64,000 nucleotides of DNA from Streptomyces sp. JH34. Lineage in GTDB: Bacteria; Actinomycetota; Actinomycetes; Streptomycetales; Streptomycetaceae. This document shows positions 25,605-33,313 of this stretch, piece after piece. The DNA lies in NCBI RefSeq assembly GCF_029428875.1, contig NZ_JAJSOO010000001.1, forward strand, positions 5,456,001 through 5,520,000. The letters are read 5' to 3'. Both the position numbers and the translations under genes were made by a program. Position 1 is the stretch's first letter, and each line of letters opens with the position of its first letter. The notes below the pieces were generated by a model, which saw nothing but the letters and a program-made list of their open reading frames with translations, searched no databases and had not been told where the DNA came from.

Positions 25605-26350
25605 GGCTGGCTTTCTCCCTCGGTGGCCGTGGCTGGAGACTTCACTCTAGTCCCACGGAACCGGACCCAGGCGTAGAGGAACCCGGCCGCGAAACCCGCC
25701 ACGTGCGCGAGGTACGCCACGCCCGGGCCGCTGCCCGCGCTCCGTGCCGCCAGCCACTGCAGGACGAACCAGAAGACGAGCACGATCCAGGCGGGGAAGC
25801 GCAGCGGGAGGAAGAAGAGGAAGGGGAAGAGGCTGGTCACCCGGGCCTTGGGGAAGAGGTAGAGGAAGGCTCCGAGCACCGCGGAGATCGCCCCCGACGC
25901 GCCGACCAGCGTCTGGTCGGAATCCGCGTGCACGACCGCGTAGGCGACCAGGGCGAAGTAGCCGCACACCACGTAGAAGAGGGTGAACTCGACGCGGCCC
26001 ATGCGTTCCTCGGCCATCGCGCCGAACACGTAGAGGAAGAGCATGTTGCCCAGCAGGTGCAGCCAGCTGCCGTGGACGAAGAGCGCGGTCAGCGGGGTGA
26101 GGGCCGCGTGCACCGAACCGTCCAGGAGCTCGGCGGGAATCACGCCCCAGCGCTCGAAGTACCCGGCCTGCGCGGCGAGGAGCGCGTCGGCGTCCCCGTA
26201 GGCGGGGTTGAACCCCGAGAGCGGGCTGATCAGGAACACGGCGCAGCACAGCGCCATCAGTCCGTACGTGACCGGGGCGCCGCCCGCCGCGGCCGCGGCC
26301 CCGAACTCCCTGGCCCGCTCCCGCCAGCCGACTTCGCGCAGATCGATCAT
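25601..26350 (-). CDS. Rhomboid-family intramembrane serine protease
   Basis: 249 residues from ATG 26350 (MIDLREVGW). Six membrane helices are expected. The catalytic serine lies in 'VGASGAISAVLGAFLYL' (GxSG), the helix-6 histidine in 'VAYLAHVAGFAAGF', and the supporting 'HLLGNMLFLYVFG' motif is present. A long first extracytoplasmic loop contains 'GDADALLAAQAGYFERWGVIP'. The enzyme cuts membrane proteins within the bilayer; its substrates are unknown. The gene overlaps the RAM-domain gene that follows. Confidence 0.92.
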   Translation of the reverse strand: MIDLREVGWRERAREFGAAAAAGGAPVTYGLMALCCAVFLISPLSGFNPAYGDADALLAAQAGYFERWGVIPAELLDGSVHAALTPLTALFVHGSWLHLLGNMLFLYVFGAMAEERMGRVEFTLFYVVCGYFALVAYAVVHADSDQTLVGASGAISAVLGAFLYLFPKARVTSLFPFLFFLPLRFPAWIVLVFWFVLQWLAARSAGSGPGVAYLAHVAGFAAGFLYAWVRFRGTRVKSPATATEGESQP

Positions 26351-26520
26351 GTACAGAGCATGACGCACCCGGCGAGAACGGGACAGACCGCCTCGCCGTG
26401 CCGGCGGGTATGCGCAAGGCCGTAGGGTTGCGGCAGGACATCCGCAGTTCGACGGCGCACCGCGAGATCGAAGACCTGGGCACGTACAAGACTCGACGCA
26501 CGACGAAAGAGGACGCAACG

Positions 26521-26763
26521 ATGACGACGGTTCCCCAGCCGACGGACGCGACCCGCTGGCGCTGCACGCTCTGCGGCAACCTCACGCGTTTCGACGTCAC
26601 GCGCTCCTCGAAGGTCGTCGAGTACGTGCACCTCGACCTGGCCGGGGAGTCGAGTGTCGAGGAGCGCGAGGTGGTCAGTGAGACCATCGAGTCGGTGCGC
26701 TGCCGTTGGTGCAACGCCGTGGATCAGATCGAGCTGGTCGACAGGCCTGGTGCCGACTCCTGA
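26521..26763 (+). CDS. Small zinc-ribbon protein, conserved hypothetical
   Basis: 80 residues with two CxxC knuckles, 'WRCTLCGNLTRF' (about 14-18) and 'VRCRWCNAVDQ' (about 60-64), which should bind one zinc. The middle is an acidic strand region. It has no signal or membrane segment. ATG 26521 follows AAAGAGGACGCAACG. It precedes the NYN protein by 37 bp and may share its transcript, so an RNA or ribosome link is possible (inference). Confidence 0.78.
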   Translation: MTTVPQPTDATRWRCTLCGNLTRFDVTRSSKVVEYVHLDLAGESSVEEREVVSETIESVRCRWCNAVDQIELVDRPGADS

Positions 26764-26800
26764 CGGAGCCGCGCGGACAGACACATAGGGGTGATGGAAG

Positions 26801-28162
26801 GTGGAGCAGCCGACAGGCGGCGCCGGACCGGCCGACGCGGCCGACGGCACCGCGGAGTCGCTCGACCGTCCGCTGCCCGAAGGCGTGCGCCGCAAGGTGG
26901 TGGCGCTGGTCTCGGACGCGTTCGGCGGGCTGACCGTCGGCGAACTCCCCGCCCAGCTCAGGCAGTACGCCCGGTTCACCCCGAGCAGGCGGGCCAAGTT
27001 CGCGGGCAACGCGATGGCCGCCGCCCTGGAGAGCGATCCCGTGTTCCGCCGGCGCATCGGTGAGCGGATCGGACAGACCCAGCCGGAGCTGGCCGAGGCC
27101 CTCGGGTCCGGTGCGCCGCCGGCCGCCGCGGACCCCGTCGACGTGGCCGCCGCCGCCTACGTGCTGCGGCCGGCCGGATGGGTCAAGCTGGTCGCCGCGG
27201 CCGGCGAGGAGGCCCAGCGCGCGCACGCCGAGAGGGCGGACGAGGAGACCAGGCGCGAGCTGGAGCGGCTCCGTGAGGAACTCGACCGCGCCCGCGGCCA
27301 GACGCGGGCGGACACCGAGCGGCTCCGTGCGGAGCTGGAGGCGGCCCGCAAGGAGGCCGACTCCCTGCACCGCAAGCTGCGCAGCGCCCTGAGTGAGGTG
27401 AAGCGCGGAGAAGCCGCTCTGCGCAAGGCCGGCGCCGAGACCGACACCGTGCGGGCCGAGGCGGCCGCCCAGGTCTCCGCCGCCGAGAGCGAGACCCGCC
27501 GGCTCAAGGCCCGGCTGGCCGAGGCGGAGGCGTCCGTGGAGGCCGGTCGCCGGGCGGCCCGGGAAGGACGCTCGGTCGAGGACATGCGGCTGCGGCTGCT
27601 CCTGGACACCGTGCTCGACGCCGCCCAGGGGCTCCGCCGCGAGCTGGCCCTGCCCCCGTCCTCGCTCCGCCCCGCGGACGGCGTCGAAGCGGTGGAGCCC
27701 GGAAGGATGTCCCCGAAGGACATTGCGGCCAGGGCCCTTTCGGAGACCGACCCGGCGCTGCTCGACCAGTTGCTGGCCCTCCCTCAGGCGCATCTGATCG
27801 TCGACGGCTACAACGTCACCAAGACCGGCTATCCGCAGATGCCCCTGGAGAAGCAGCGGTTGCGCCTCCTGGGCGGCCTCTCGGTCCTCGCGGCGCAGAC
27901 CGGCGCCGAGATGACCTGTGTCTTCGACGGCGCCGAACTGGCCGCCCCCGTCCTGCTCGCCCCGCCGCGCGGAGTCCGCGTGCTCTTCAGCAAGGCCGGG
28001 GTGACCGCCGACGAGCTGATCCGGCAGCTGGCGCGCGCCGAACCGCCGGGCAGGCCCGTCGTCGTGGTCTCCACCGACCGCGAAGTCGCCGACGGGGTGG
28101 CGAAGGCGGGGGCGAGGCCCGTCGCGTCCGTCTTGCTCCTGAAGCGCCTTTCGCGCGTCTGA
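26801..28162 (+). CDS. NYN (YacP-like) nuclease-fold protein with long coiled coil
   Basis: 453 residues in three parts: a helical N-terminal domain (about 20-130, 'VRRKVVALVSDAFGGLTVGELP'), a coiled coil rich in Arg, Glu and Ala (about 135-270), and a C-terminal PIN-like NYN domain (about 328-453). The acidic residues of the NYN site are visible: Asp335 in 'LIVDGYNV', Asp in 'CVFDGAEL' and 'VVSTDREVADG'. Bacillus Rae1 (YacP), which cuts mRNA in the ribosomal A site, has only the last domain. GTG 26801 is the first possible start. Likely an RNase acting on ribosomes or RNA complexes; the extra parts suggest a partner-binding role. Confidence 0.85.
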   Translation: MEQPTGGAGPADAADGTAESLDRPLPEGVRRKVVALVSDAFGGLTVGELPAQLRQYARFTPSRRAKFAGNAMAAALESDPVFRRRIGERIGQTQPELAEALGSGAPPAAADPVDVAAAAYVLRPAGWVKLVAAAGEEAQRAHAERADEETRRELERLREELDRARGQTRADTERLRAELEAARKEADSLHRKLRSALSEVKRGEAALRKAGAETDTVRAEAAAQVSAAESETRRLKARLAEAEASVEAGRRAAREGRSVEDMRLRLLLDTVLDAAQGLRRELALPPSSLRPADGVEAVEPGRMSPKDIAARALSETDPALLDQLLALPQAHLIVDGYNVTKTGYPQMPLEKQRLRLLGGLSVLAAQTGAEMTCVFDGAELAAPVLLAPPRGVRVLFSKAGVTADELIRQLARAEPPGRPVVVVSTDREVADGVAKAGARPVASVLLLKRLSRV

Positions 28163-28284
28163 GGCGTCATACGAGGCATGTGCGACTTGTCGGAATTTAC
28201 GGAACGTACCGTCAAGTCGCCGCTACACGCAGTGTGATGAAAGTAAAGAAGTGCCTGGTGTGACGAGATTTTCCTCGTGAGGAT

Positions 28285-28314
28285 TTGAACTGATCACAAG
28301 ATGGTCACTAGGGT
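28285..28314 (+). promoter_or_regulatory. Likely promoter of the c-di-AMP riboswitch leader
   Basis: TTGAAC (28285-28290) and TAGGGT (28309-28314) are 18 nt apart, close to the Streptomyces vegetative consensus. RNA would start at about 28320, where the riboswitch begins. Confidence 0.65.
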
Positions 28315-28318
28315 CAGG

Positions 28319-28440
28319 CCTCGAACCTTCGCACGGTTGATTGCCCATCCGGGGTGACGGCGAAGGAACCGCCGAGTCCGTGATTGCACGGAGCCGGGGA
28401 TCCGTCAGTCATCCCCCACTACCCGGTAGGCGGCTCGAGG
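28319..28440 (+). ncRNA. ydaO-type c-di-AMP riboswitch
   Basis: The closing stem is CCTCGA (28319-28324) with TCGAGG (28435-28440). Inside are conserved-looking parts of the actinobacterial ydaO element: 'CCGGGGTGACGGCGAAGGAACCGCC', a TCCGTG-ATTG-CACGGA hairpin, 'GAGCCGGGGATCC' and a CCCGGTAGGCGG 3' part. The ribosome site AAGAAGGAG of the hydrolase gene follows at once. This class senses cyclic di-AMP and is known to control cell-wall lytic enzymes in Streptomyces, which matches the NlpC/P60 gene here. Confidence 0.85.
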
Positions 28441-28458
28441 AAGAAGGAGCTCGCCTTC

Positions 28459-29484
28459 GTGGCGTCCCACCGTCGTCCCAAGCAGCCGAGCCGCACTCGT
28501 GTGACCGTGCTCACCGCGACCGCCGCCGCGGCCGTGGCTCTGACCTCCCAGGCCGCCCACGCCGACCCCAAGCCGACCAAGAGCGAGGTCAAGGCGAAGG
28601 TCGACAAGCTCTACCACGAGGCCGAGGAAGCCACCGAGAAGGCCAACGGCGCCAAGGAGCAGCAGGACAAGCTCAAGAAGCAGGCCGACGCGCTCCAGGA
28701 CAAGGTCGCCCGCGGTCAGGACGAGCTCAACGCCCTGCGTGGCGAGCTCGGTTCGCTCGCCACGGCGCAGTACCGCTCCGGCGGCCTCGACCCGTCGGTC
28801 CAGCTGCTGCTGTCCTCCGACCCGGACAGCTTCCTGGACCAGGCCTCCGCGCTGGACCAGTTGACGGCCAAGCAGGCCGAGTCGCTGCAGAAGATCCAGG
28901 CGAAGCAGCGCACCCTCGCGCAGCAGCGCAAGGAGGCGCAGGGCAAGCTCGCCGACCTCGACGACGTCCGCAAGTCGCTGAACGCGAACAAGAAGAAGTA
29001 CCAGGGCAAGCTGGCCGACGCCCAGAAGCTGCTGAACACCCTCACCGCGGCCGAGCGGGCCAAGATGGCCGAGGACGAGCAGCGCGCCAGCCGCGCAGCC
29101 GGCGACCGGGTCGATCTCGGCAACGAGGTCCCGGCGTCCGCCCGTGGCGCCGCCGCCCTCCAGGCCGCCTCCACGCAGCAGGGCAAGGCGTACGTCTCCG
29201 GTGCCACCGGTCCCAACGCCTACGACTGCTCGGGTCTGACCCAGTGGGCCTACGCCCAGGCCGGCGTCCAGATCACCCGCACCACGTACACCCAGATCAA
29301 CGACGGTGTCCGGATCGGCCGCAGCGCCCTGAAGCCGGGCGACCTGGTGTTCTTCAACAACACCTCGCACGTCGGCCTGTACGCGGGCAACAACCAGATC
29401 CTGCACGCCCCGAAGCCCGGCGCCGTGGTCCGCTACGAGTCGATGGACTACATGGGAACCTTCCAGTTCGGCGTGCGCGTCTGA
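28459..29484 (+). CDS. Secreted NlpC/P60 peptidoglycan endopeptidase (RipA-like), copy 1
   Basis: 341 residues from GTG 28459, preceded by AAGGAG at 9 nt. A signal peptide (about 10-35, ending 'SQAAHA') leads to a long coiled-coil domain (about 40-220) and a C-terminal NlpC/P60 domain (about 230-341). Catalytic Cys in 'YDCSGLTQWAYAQAG' and His in 'SHVGLYAG', with the third residue in 'ILHAPK'. It should cut stem peptides of peptidoglycan. It is 60-70% similar by eye to the next gene, a tandem duplicate. Only this copy has a c-di-AMP riboswitch. Confidence 0.93.
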   Translation: MASHRRPKQPSRTRVTVLTATAAAAVALTSQAAHADPKPTKSEVKAKVDKLYHEAEEATEKANGAKEQQDKLKKQADALQDKVARGQDELNALRGELGSLATAQYRSGGLDPSVQLLLSSDPDSFLDQASALDQLTAKQAESLQKIQAKQRTLAQQRKEAQGKLADLDDVRKSLNANKKKYQGKLADAQKLLNTLTAAERAKMAEDEQRASRAAGDRVDLGNEVPASARGAAALQAASTQQGKAYVSGATGPNAYDCSGLTQWAYAQAGVQITRTTYTQINDGVRIGRSALKPGDLVFFNNTSHVGLYAGNNQILHAPKPGAVVRYESMDYMGTFQFGVRV

Positions 29485-29521
29485 CGCCCGAACGGGCGAA
29501 TCACGGCACCCCCCGACTACG

Positions 29522-29568
29522 CCCCGCCCCGCCGGAGACCCCAGGTCACCGGCGGGGCGGGGTTGTTT
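29522..29568 (+). terminator. Terminator between the two NlpC/P60 genes
   Basis: A 14-bp perfect stem (29522-29535 with 29549-29562) directly followed by TTGTTT, a classical intrinsic terminator. It separates expression of the two paralogues. Confidence 0.88.
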
Positions 29569-29721
29569 CGTCCCCCTCTCCCCGTCCGGCGTGGCCTTTG
29601 GCCGCGGAGTAGCCGTCCGGTTACTGTCTGCGCTGCCGCGCAGCTCCCGGTCGTCGTTCCGCCCGCCCGGGCGGCAGGGGCCGCGCACGTCTGCGTACAG
29701 CGGAAGGGAGTGCGGCTTCCT

Positions 29722-30744
29722 GTGGTGTCGCATCGCCGCCCCACCCGGCCCGGACTCAACCGAGGCGTCCGGGCCACCGTCCTGTCGGCCGCCGCGGCCA
29801 CCGCGGCGGCCGCCCTCGGCGCCGCGCCCGCGAGCGCCTCACCCGAGGACACCCACGAGACGGCCAAGGAGGCCGTCGACCGGCTGTACGCGGAGGCCGA
29901 GCGCGCCACCGAGCGGTACAACGGCGCCCGTGAGAGCCTCGGCCGGCTGCGCGGCCGGATCGCCAGGGCGCAGGACGCGGCGGCCCGGACGCAGGAGGAC
30001 ATCAACCTGCTGCGGTCGTCCCTCGGCGCGATGGCGGGCGCGCAGTACCGCTCGGGAGGCGTCGACCCCTCGGTCGCCCTCCTGCTCTCCTCCGACCCGG
30101 ACACCTTCCTGGACCGGGCCGCCGCTCTGGACCGTGCGGGCGAGCGCCGGGCCGTGACGCTGAGCAAGCTGCGGCATGCCCAGCGCAAGATCGCCCAGAG
30201 CCGCGCGGAGGCCGCCGGGGCGCTGGCCGCCCTGGAACGCGACCGCGCGGCGCTGGCCCGCCACAAGAACACCGTGGAGGCGAAGCTGGACCGGGCCCGG
30301 CAGTTGCTGCGCACGCTGCCGGGAACCGACCGGGAGGCTCTCGGCCGCGCCTCGCGGTCGGCCGCCCCGGGGACGCTCACCGGGGGGACACCCGGCTCCG
30401 CGCGCGGCCTGGCCGCCCTCGATGCGGCCAGGCAGGCACTGGGCCGACCGTACGTGTGGGGTGCCAGTGGCCCCGCCGGGTTCGACTGCTCGGGGCTGAT
30501 GCAGTGGGCCTACGCCCAGGCCGGTGTCGCCCTGCCGCGGACCTCGCAGGACCAGCGGTACGCGGGCCGCGTGGTGCCGCTCTCGCAGGCGCGGCCCGGC
30601 GACCTGGTCGCCTACCGCGCCGACGCGAGCCACATCGGGATGTACGCGGGTGACGGCCAGGTCATCCACGCCCCGTACCCCGGCGCACCGGTGCGCTACG
30701 ACCCCGTCGGCATGATGCCCGTCTCCTCGGTCACCCGCGTCTGA
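29722..30744 (+). CDS. Secreted NlpC/P60 peptidoglycan endopeptidase, copy 2
   Basis: 340 residues from GTG 29722 (VVSHRRPTRPG), the start that aligns with copy 1 (VASHRRPKQPS); GTG 29725 is also possible. GGGAG lies about 11 nt upstream. Signal peptide to about residue 37 ('APASA'), coiled coil, then an NlpC/P60 domain with Cys in 'FDCSGLMQWAYAQAG' and His in 'SHIGMYAG'. More Arg/Ala-rich than copy 1 in the coiled coil. The 150 bp before it show no riboswitch, so its control must differ. The next gene starts 16 bp after the stop. Confidence 0.92.
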   Translation: MVSHRRPTRPGLNRGVRATVLSAAAATAAAALGAAPASASPEDTHETAKEAVDRLYAEAERATERYNGARESLGRLRGRIARAQDAAARTQEDINLLRSSLGAMAGAQYRSGGVDPSVALLLSSDPDTFLDRAAALDRAGERRAVTLSKLRHAQRKIAQSRAEAAGALAALERDRAALARHKNTVEAKLDRARQLLRTLPGTDREALGRASRSAAPGTLTGGTPGSARGLAALDAARQALGRPYVWGASGPAGFDCSGLMQWAYAQAGVALPRTSQDQRYAGRVVPLSQARPGDLVAYRADASHIGMYAGDGQVIHAPYPGAPVRYDPVGMMPVSSVTRV

Positions 30745-30760
30745 CCGTACGATCGGCTGA

Positions 30761-32014
30761 ATGGCTGTTCGGACGCAGGACGCGCGGCGGGACCGCTCCC
30801 GCAGACGGAGCACGGCGGGTGCCGTGCTCGCCGCTCTGCTGCTCGCGCCCGCCTGCGCCGGACCCCGCGACGTCCCCGCCGGCATGACGGCCGAGGAGGT
30901 CGGCGCCACCCTGGACCGCCGGGCCGCCGCACTGATGGCGCACGACACCGACGCGTACCTGGCCGCGCTCGACCCCCGCGCCACGTCCTTCCGGGCCGCC
31001 CAGCGCACCGAACTGCGCAACCTCGCCGACGTACCGCTGGAGTCCTGGGCGTACGACGTGAAGGACGTGAAGGACGGGACCGGGGACCGGGTCACCGCCG
31101 AGGTCGAACTGAGCTACCGGATCAAGGGCTACGACAAGGCCCCCATGTCCTCCTCCCGCACCGTGGAACTGGTCCGCCGCGGCGAGGACCGCACCTGGTA
31201 CGTCGCCGCCGACCGGGCCGCCGAAGGCTCCCCCGGGCAGCTCTGGCAACAGGGCGACGTCGAGGTCGTCCGGGGCACGCACAGCCTCGTTCTCGGAGTC
31301 GGCCGCAGGGCCGCCGAGCTCCGCCGGATCGCGGACACCGCGGACCGGGCCGTCCCGGCCGTCACCGGCTCCTGGCCCGGCCCCTGGGCGCAGAAGGTCG
31401 TGGTCCTCGTCCCCGCGTCCGTGGAGGACATGGCGGGACTCCTCGGCTCACCCACGGCCAGCTACCGGGGCATAGCGGCCGTCACCACCGGTGAGGTGGG
31501 CGGGAGCGGCCGGGCGCCCGCCGACCGGGTGATCGTCAATCCGCAGGCGTACGCGATGCTCGGCGACTTCGGGCAGCGGGTCGTCCTGACCCACGAGACC
31601 GCCCATGTGGCCACCCGGGCGCACACCTCCGCCGCCACCCCCGTCTGGCTGTCGGAAGGCTTCGCGGACTGGGCCGCCTACCGTCAGGAGAGCCGCACCG
31701 CCCCGGAGATCGCGCCGGAACTCGCCGAGGCGGTCCGGTCCGGCGACCTGCCCGCGCGGCTGCCGGCCGACGAGGACTTCGGCTTCGGCGAGGACGCGGC
31801 GAAGCTCGCCAGGGCCTACGAGGGCGGCTGGCTGGCCTGCGAGATGATCGCACGGGACTGGGGCGAGGAGGAGCTGACCGCCTTCTACGAGGCCGTGGGG
31901 AACCGTGCGCGGCGGGAGGGTGCCGTGGAGCAGGCCATGCACACGGTGCTCGGCACCACTCCCGAGGACTTCACGGCGCGCTGGCGGGAGTATCTGCGCG
32001 CCCGCCTCGGCTGA
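30761..32014 (+). CDS. Putative lipoprotein metallopeptidase (HExxH)
   Basis: 417 residues. A signal sequence ends in the lipobox-like 'LLLAPACAG'. The N-terminal half (about 40-150) is a SnoaL/NTF2-like alpha-beta region. A zincin site follows: His278-Glu279-x-x-His282 ('LTHETAHVATR') and Glu299 in 'WLSEGFADW', the HExxH...E pattern of gluzincins. So a zinc-dependent peptidase outside the membrane is likely; substrate unknown. ATG 30761 lies 16 bp after the hydrolase stop and probably shares its transcript. Its 3' end overlaps the convergent gene by 44 bp. Confidence 0.78.
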   Translation: MAVRTQDARRDRSRRRSTAGAVLAALLLAPACAGPRDVPAGMTAEEVGATLDRRAAALMAHDTDAYLAALDPRATSFRAAQRTELRNLADVPLESWAYDVKDVKDGTGDRVTAEVELSYRIKGYDKAPMSSSRTVELVRRGEDRTWYVAADRAAEGSPGQLWQQGDVEVVRGTHSLVLGVGRRAAELRRIADTADRAVPAVTGSWPGPWAQKVVVLVPASVEDMAGLLGSPTASYRGIAAVTTGEVGGSGRAPADRVIVNPQAYAMLGDFGQRVVLTHETAHVATRAHTSAATPVWLSEGFADWAAYRQESRTAPEIAPELAEAVRSGDLPARLPADEDFGFGEDAAKLARAYEGGWLACEMIARDWGEEELTAFYEAVGNRARREGAVEQAMHTVLGTTPEDFTARWREYLRARLG

Positions 32015-33245
32015 GCCCCTCCGCCGCGGGCTCCCGCCGCACCGCCGGCACGGTGTCCCGCCAGAGCCGCCGGCCCGCGTCCAGCGTCGCCGCGACGAGC
32101 AGACCGTTGCGTACCGCCATGAGGGCCACGCCCTCCGCGTCGCTCGCCACCACGTGCGCGAAGCCGAGCGGGAACTCCAGCAGCGTGACGGCCGTGGCCA
32201 CCAGGACCAGACACGCGGGCCGGGCCATCCGGGTGCCCCGGAACACCAGGCACACCGCGGCGATTCCCAGCGGCCACACCATGTACTGGGGGCTGATGAC
32301 CCGGCTGGTCACCGTGAACAGCAGCACCGCGGTGAACGCCGCGTCCGCCGGGGTGTGCACCGCGAACGTGCGGGCCCTGAGCCGCCACACCAGCAGCCAT
32401 CCGAAGGCGAGCACGCTCAACGCCAGGGCCAGCGTGCTCACCAGCGCCACCTGCGGCCCGGCGAACTCCATCGAGCCGTAGCGGAGCTCGACCCGGCCCT
32501 CCCACCCGAACTGCCGTGCCACGTGGAAGACCAGCGCCCCCAGCGACTCGATCTCCAGCCCCCGGTCCCGCTGGAACGTCAGGAAGGCGTACGCGCCGGG
32601 CATCACCGCGGCGGCGGCCAGGGCCGCCGCCGCGGCCGTCACCGCCGCTGCCGACCAGGCCCGGCGTGTCTCCCTGCCCCGGGCCGTCCCGGCCAGCAGC
32701 AGGACCGGCCACACCTTCAGCAGCGTCCCGAAGGCGGCCAGCGCCCCGAGCACCCGGGGGTGGCGCACCCCGGCGAGCAGCGCCGTCACCGCGACGGCCG
32801 TCACCATCAGGTCGTAGCGGGCGTACACGGTCGGCCCGAGCAGCGGCACGCCCACCACCCAGAGCCACGTGCCCGCGTCGCGCATCCCCGCACGGCTTCC
32901 CGCGTACGACAGGAGCCCGAACACCAGGGCGTCACACAGCAGTACGAGAACGAAGAAGGCGGAGGCGTACTCCAGGAAGGGCAGGAGATCCGGGGAGAGC
33001 ACGGCGAGCGCGGCGGCGGGCGGGTACTGCCAGGTGACGTCGTCCAGCGGATACGAACCGGCCCGGAGCACCTCGTACCAGCCCCGGTAGATCACCGAGA
33101 CGTCGCTCGTGACGTCCGGGCCCGGCACCGTGAACACCTTGAAGACGCAGAGCAGCAGCACCGCCCGGGTGAGCCCCCACACGGCGAGGGACAGACCCCG
33201 GCCCGCCCGGCCACTCGTACCTGTCCTGACCGTCATGCCCGCCAT
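31971..33245 (-). CDS. GT87-type polyprenyl-phosphate-mannose mannosyltransferase (membrane)
   Basis: 424 residues with about ten membrane helices. The first extracytoplasmic loop has an acidic 'GPDVTSDVSVIYRGWYEVLR' and 'YPLDDVTWQYPP', features of GT-C/GT87 (DUF2029) enzymes that use lipid-linked mannose. In mycobacteria a related enzyme adds alpha-1,2 mannose to lipomannan. The neighbouring PimB-like gene supports a role in phosphatidylinositol mannoside or related glycolipids. ATG 33245 or 33236; both lack a strong ribosome site. The C-terminus overlaps the end of the peptidase gene. Confidence 0.85.
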   Translation of the reverse strand: MAGMTVRTGTSGRAGRGLSLAVWGLTRAVLLLCVFKVFTVPGPDVTSDVSVIYRGWYEVLRAGSYPLDDVTWQYPPAAALAVLSPDLLPFLEYASAFFVLVLLCDALVFGLLSYAGSRAGMRDAGTWLWVVGVPLLGPTVYARYDLMVTAVAVTALLAGVRHPRVLGALAAFGTLLKVWPVLLLAGTARGRETRRAWSAAAVTAAAAALAAAAVMPGAYAFLTFQRDRGLEIESLGALVFHVARQFGWEGRVELRYGSMEFAGPQVALVSTLALALSVLAFGWLLVWRLRARTFAVHTPADAAFTAVLLFTVTSRVISPQYMVWPLGIAAVCLVFRGTRMARPACLVLVATAVTLLEFPLGFAHVVASDAEGVALMAVRNGLLVAATLDAGRRLWRDTVPAVRREPAAEGLSRGGRADTPASAP

Positions 33246-33313
33246 GATGCAGGTCCCGGCTGTGCGGGAGCCGTCAGGCAGGGCCGTCGGGCCGCCCGGT
33301 ACTGTCGGCGGCG

